DNA of 64,000 bases, from the NCBI GenBank assembly GCA_948567375.1, contig OX419760.1, forward strand, positions 49,104,001-49,168,000, given 5' to 3'. This stretch comes from Lunularia cruciata (taxonomy: Eukaryota > Streptophyta > Marchantiopsida > Lunulariales > Lunulariaceae). Of this stretch, positions 59,571 to 64,000 are shown piece by piece; positions within the stretch are counted from its first letter, which is position 1; every line of letters begins with the position of its first letter. A model generated the notes under the pieces. It was not told the origin of the DNA and made no database searches. It saw only the letters and a program-made list of their open reading frames with translations. The position numbers and the translations under genes were made by a program.

Positions 59571-60443
59571 CTATAGTGAGCCAAGACTGCCACTACTGAA
59601 GCGTACTGGTAGGCGACATACCCGTCCCTCACCAGACTGCCAACCAGGTCTATAAGAGGCTGTCTCCTCCCAATAGTCAATACTGAAACCCATAGGGTAT
59701 AACACTGCTCCCCCAACTAGCACATCATAGGACTCAGCTATCGTCGCAATAGCCTGAGCTCTCACCACCGAGCTATCAGTCGGATGACCAGGCTGAACCT
59801 GGACAACAAGCTCTCCATGTGTGATGTACTGTGTCGAACCACCACCAAGAGATGTCTGGATCTGAAATGGACACCTCTCCACATCGGTCTTCCGTAACTC
59901 CAAACCAACAACTGCAGCCTTCCCCAACATAAGGGGCTGCGCACCAAAGTCTAACAAGACTCTCTGTGGTATATAGACCTTCCTTGAAGGTCCTACCAAA
60001 CGAAAGATCCCCCTTTGGTTATCCAATAGGACAACACCAGGTGTAAACCGCGCTCTCTCAAAGGCCGGTCTAGCTGGCAACTCCTCCAGTCTAGCCGCTG
60101 CTGCCTGCCATAAACCACTGGTCGCTGAACGGATCCCATGCTCCTCAACCAAGTCAGCTCCACTACCAACCACCTCTGCTCTAGTAGTAGGAACTGCACC
60201 ATCCCTACTCTCACACAACGTGGCAGCCAACCGGAACACTGGGGCTGGGTCCACTCCCAATGTAAACATGTCACTGGCTGAAAATAAAGGATGCCGCATA
60301 ATCAGCTGAGCCGCCCCCAACATCATGCTAGACTCAATCTGTGTAGTAGCAGGTGGCTGACTAGCAGGTACTCCATCAAGTACTCCATCACCACCTACCA
60401 CACCTGCACTGGGACGTCTAGGAACCATGGATGTCATCTGCAA
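59571..60443 (-). pseudogene. Protease region (copy 2)
   Basis: V-L-L-D-F-G-A-Q-P-L-M-L-G-K near 59960-59920 is the retropepsin active-site block, with Phe after the Asp where Ser or Thr is usual. D-V-L-V-G-G-A-V-L-Y-P-M-G-F (about 59730-59690) is the second block. The frame ends at TAG 59573-59571, where copy 1 has CAG, and continues in frame into the methyltransferase region three codons later. Would process the polyprotein. Confidence 0.65.
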
Positions 60444-60500
60444 TGCCTCAGATAACGTGAAAGATTGGGGAAGTCTGACCTGTCTCCCAACCTCTCCTCT

Positions 60501-62821
60501 CTATGGGTCCAACTCCACTGATGCTCCTCTAGGCTCTGGAGCACGTACTGCACTCCTAGTCACTGCTGCAGATGCATCCACCTGTGCTGCTCCGCACATG
60601 AAGTCCAAAGCATCTCTATCACCAGCATATGAGGTGGAAGCCTCAGCACCCGAATCTGATCTCCTATGAGCAATAGCCATACTAGCCAATCTCTGCTCCA
60701 ACTGCTCAATCCGAGTAGCCATAACTGTGTCAGAAGTAAGGGCAGGTACTGTAACACCCATTTGTGCATGTGTGTGGTATTGTGATATTTAGCTTGGTAT
60801 TACAAGTACTTAAGAGATATTATTTATATAGAGATAAAGGATGGTTCTATATTAGTCATGGTTAGCTAAAGTTAGTCATAGCTAAGATAGATGGGACCTT
60901 ACTTTAGAGGAAGTAGAAAAGATGAGCACCACTATTTTGGATTTTAGTGTGTTGACTTGGTATTATTCCTAGGTGTTTGGCTTTGGGGAAAGAGTTGAGA
61001 ACTCTTGGGCCCGCAAGCCTTTTTGTTTTGGATTCTTCTTTAGTCCAAGGATAGCCCATGTGAAGGAATCCTTGCTTTAGTGGTTGGGTCAAGATAAGGG
61101 GAATATGCCCATGTGAATGGATATTCCTTTCTACTTTTTGACTTTACTTGACTTTTAGTCTAGTAACTTGAGTTACTACGGTAATTAGTAACTTTGGTAC
61201 GTAACTATTTCACAAGTATATAAACAAGGAGTGAAGAGGTACTCACCATCCTTTCATTTGCAACTATCTCTCTCTCATTGAGTTCTCTAGTGAGCAATGT
61301 CTTGAGTCTTGGAGTGTTAGCCTTGGAGGAGTATGATGGAGTTGGGGTTCCTTGCCTTCTTAGTCCATGGTGCGCTACCATAATAGCCATCAGAGGTTCA
61401 TCCTGAGTGAGAGACAGGCCGGCTCACAGTACTGCACCCCTACTAGGTGTAGATCCTCTACCACCACCTCTACCACCTCGTCCTCCATGAACTGGAGCTC
61501 CTCTACTACCTGCCATAGCAGCCCTACCACTCCGTAACTCCGGGTGTAGGTCAAAACACCGGTCACTAGTATGACCAAATCTATGGCAGTGCTCACACTG
61601 CCTCTGTGCTGGCTGTGATGCACCAGAGGTATCAGGTCCGCTGCCCTGAGTACACTCTCTCCTATGGTGAGGTCCACCACAAGTCCAACAAGCAACACCA
61701 CCACTCACTGGCTGCTGCTGCCCCGAAAATGAGGGTAAGGGTCTAACTCCACTAGGCCCTCCACTCGCTCCATAGGATCTGGGCTGTCCACCCTGTCCTC
61801 GAAAACCAACTGGGCGTGGTGCACTCTGCTGCACTCTAGAAGAAGTCACAACCGTGGATGAGGTCTCTCTACCAAATCCAGATGTCACCACTCTCTCCTC
61901 CACCATGTTGAGCTCAATACGCTCAGCCAAACCAAAGACTACTGCCAAAGTGGGCGAAGTAGCCTGCAACAACGTAGCATCACGAACTCTACGTCGCAAC
62001 TCCCTGTCCAGTATCCCATACCAAAACTGGACTGCTTGGGCCTCAGTAACTCCCTGAGTGAAACTGATCAGCCGCCTCATGCGAGTGTATGCCTCGCGTA
62101 GGCTCTCTCCAGCCTTCCGCTGGAACTCCTGCAAGCTCCTCAGCTTGTCAGTCCGCACTCCCTGGTAGTTCTGCCTCAAACATAGGAAGAACTCAACCAT
62201 GGGGTTAAACCCCGGTACCACACCACCTCCTGCAGCGGTACCTCCACTCGTAGTAGCACTATCTCCAGCTAGTGCACCTCCACTAGCTCCACCAACACTA
62301 CTCGAGCTAGAACTCGTAGGTACAGCCGACCTACTCCTGGCCACCGAACCTGAAGTGATGGAGACATAGTGTGGAGACCAATACTGTCTCCATAACTCAA
62401 TCTCCTCCAAATGAGCTCTCTTGAACTCATGGTAGTCGTCCATCGGTGGACCCTCCAAGTGCTGAAACAACCCCTTCCATGCCATGAAGGGTGTGAACAA
62501 AGTCGGGTTCCGCATCTGCTGCAGATCACACCAACTATCAAACTCCTGGATGAAGTCATCCAACTCAATGGTACCCACTGTACCAGAGTAACGCCTAGGG
62601 CCTTTGGAGGCCCCATAAATCTCGTCCATGTCCCACAACAACGGTGCGGACACACCAAGTGCACTCTCAACTGAATCAGCTCCTGTGTCGAACTCCAACT
62701 CAGAGTCAATCTCCTCCCTCACTAGGACCTGAGATACAGGCTGATACCGAGCACCACTCCGAGTAAACCCACTGCGTACTATAGGGCTAACTCCTCTGGA
62801 ATCTCCAAAGAACTCCGTCGT
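60501..62821 (-). pseudogene. Gag (copy 2), split by a solo LTR
   Basis: The codon matching copy 1's ATG is ACG here (62821-62819), so the initiator seems lost. Gag core at about 62600-61950 with E-F-F-L-C-L-R-Q-N-Y. Gly/Arg/Ser-rich linkers. Two zinc knuckles at about 61690-61556 (C-W-T-C-G-G-P-H-H-R-R-E-C; C-E-H-C-H-R-F-G-H-T-S-D-R-C), then an R-G-G-R-G-G-G-R-G tract. The solo LTR at 60750-61428 interrupts it after S-R-G-A-V. The frame resumes and reaches TAG 60503-60501, where copy 1 has CAG. Confidence 0.82.
60750..61428 (+). repeat. Solo LTR inserted in copy 2 gag
   Basis: 679 bases, TGTAACACCC...GGCTCACA, flanked by GTAC (60746-60749 and 61429-61432). Copy 1 shows the uninterrupted sequence. 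TATA box TATATAAA at 61217-61224 puts it in plus orientation. Related to 1530-2095. Confidence 0.88.
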
Positions 62822-64000
62822 GACAAAGTAACCACACCAACAAACCCGAACCACCAACTGCAACAGCAAGTCGCAACCGCAAGTGCCCCACCAAGTGCCA
62901 ACACCACCGCGTGCCAACACCAACTAAAACACCACCCACTAATGTAACTCTAACCGAGATAACTACACTAGGGGAAGGGCAACCTGTAACCTGCCATCAT
63001 AACACGCACTCTCACGGTCTGCAGGTCATCACTTCCTGCCTCACCGGAGAGAAACAAAGGTAGTCTGACTGGTCATCACTCCAGCCTCACCACCGAGAGC
63101 ACACCAGAGCACCAACGCTCAAAAGTCAAGGCACCTCACACAAACGTGGTGCACAAACAGGAAGCAGAGAATGGAGGGGATCCAATCACAAGAAATCTAA
63201 ACGAAAACCCTCCATCTCATAACACAACACGGGACTGACTCTGCCACCATTTGGCATTTGACATAAGAGTAGTTTGTATCTAAGTCCTAAGCTACCAGGA
63301 TCACCAAGAATGGGATCAAACTGCCTCTCCTAGCCAAAGCTACATGTGTATAGATAACAGTGGCACAGTCACTATGACAACAAGTGAGGGTGGACCAGTT
63401 GGCTAGGGCACCAGTCTAGGAACAAGAGATCTAGGGGTCAAACCCTGTTACGCACAATCTAGCAAGAAAGGCAGATTTTGCCAACCAATGACCAAGATCT
63501 ACACTAAACTAGCTAGCCTCACGCCAGCAAGCTGGCTTGCTGGCCCTTCTGGCCCTTCTAGGCCTTCGTAGCCTCTCATAGCCCACAGCCCTATGCCTCG
63601 AAACGCCGAAATTCAGCCAAATGAGGCCTTTCTTGTTGCCACTTCGAACCTCCTCCAAAATTGGCGAAACTTCTCCAAATTTGCGAAACTCCTCCAAACT
63701 AGCGAAAGTTCTCCAAATCTGGCCAAACAGCGAAACTCCTCCAATTCTGGCCCAAAATCTGACGTAAATCTGACGTAAAATCTGACGTAAACCCTAAAGA
63801 TGGATGTCCACCAAATCCCCCGCTAACTTTCCACTCGAGCCAAATTGACAAAACGGGTTTTTCCAAATCACAATTTCATGAGAAGAGCTTTCCAACTCCA
63901 CTTTCAATTTCACTTTCTGAGCCCAACTTGCAGCAAATTGGTCCTGCCTTCACCTCCTGAGCTCAAAATCACAACACTGCTCAAAAATTGCTTCTTCTTT
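62822..64000 (-). other. Leader of copy 2
   Basis: Non-coding, collinear with 15150-16290 of copy 1. Contains the tRNA-like block at 63387-63455 and TCTGACGTAAA repeats around 63756-63792. The 5' repeat lies beyond the window. Confidence 0.65.
63387..63455 (+). other. tRNA-like relic in the copy 2 leader
   Basis: Counterpart of 15684-15750. A-box-like TTGGCTAGGGCACC is followed by B-box-like GGGTCAAACCC, antisense to the element. Confidence 0.4.

Larger units (their letters stand above)
54010..64000 (-). mobile_element. Copy 2 of the methyltransferase Ty3/gypsy family (5' end beyond the window)
   Basis: From its 3' end at 54010: blocks A, B, A, polypurine tract, then integrase with PHD, reverse transcriptase/RNase H, methyltransferase, protease, gag and leader, all on the minus strand. 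The two 3' A blocks are identical over 106 bases, suggesting a recent insertion. The target duplication is predicted to be AAGA (54006-54009). Removing the 679-base solo LTR plus 4 bases restores one frame through the whole coding region, interrupted by six stops. Confidence 0.9.

Overview
The window looks like nuclear DNA of a land plant, probably a non-seed plant such as a moss or liverwort. It carries intron-containing genes for two plastid proteins (a PHT2-type phosphate transporter and a Tic22-type import factor), a decayed F-box gene, and large amounts of nested LTR retrotransposon sequence. I cannot name the species. A DNMT3-type methyltransferase domain fits a non-angiosperm lineage, because angiosperms lack canonical DNMT3.

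Layout. 0.1-1.5 kb: decayed pogo/Tigger transposase (minus). 1.5-3.6 kb: LTR fragment plus a truncated copy (copy 3) of the main retrotransposon family. 5.8-8.3 kb: plastid phosphate transporter, three exons (plus). 9.9-11.6 kb: F-box pseudogene (minus). 12.9-14.5 kb: degenerate coiled-coil repeat, interrupted by copy 1 of the main family (14537-24303, plus). 26.5-28.9 kb: very old Ty3/gypsy relic. 34.7-37.4 kb: Tic22 gene, eight exons (minus). 39.7-46.3 kb: relics, degenerate coiled-coil sequence and a solo LTR with heat-shock-element-like repeats. 47.3-48.2 kb: PIF/Harbinger pseudogene, interrupted by an old minus-strand Ty3/gypsy element (48231-54009). That element is itself interrupted by a solo LTR of the main family (52014-52576) and, inside its 5' LTR, by copy 2 of the main family (54010 to beyond the window end, minus). 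Copy 2 carries another solo LTR in its gag (60750-61428).

The notable system is the main family: a Ty3/gypsy element with one continuous reading frame for Gag (two zinc knuckles), protease, a complete DNMT3-like cytosine-5 DNA methyltransferase domain, reverse transcriptase, RNase H, DDE integrase and a C-terminal PHD finger. It therefore joins a methylation writer and a possible chromatin reader to the retrotransposition machinery. Two non-coding features are also unusual. First, the sequence just after the 5' repeat is complementary to the predicted 5' end of the transcript, as in Tf1-type self-priming. Second, the terminal repeats are asymmetric: one block (B) at the 5' end but A-B-A at the 3' end. 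This is the topology of a two-LTR circle opened inside the LTR, or of split direct repeats.

Both long copies are inactive. Copy 1 keeps the catalytic P-C-Q motif but has many stops, frameshifts and deletions. Copy 2 has one unbroken frame, apart from the solo LTR, with six in-frame stops that all fit C-to-T change, and its catalytic Cys codon has become Tyr. Methyltransferases in retrotransposons have been reported, as I recall, from dinoflagellates and charophyte algae (de Mendoza and colleagues, 2018). Whether this family belongs to that set or is a separate land-plant case needs a search I could not run.
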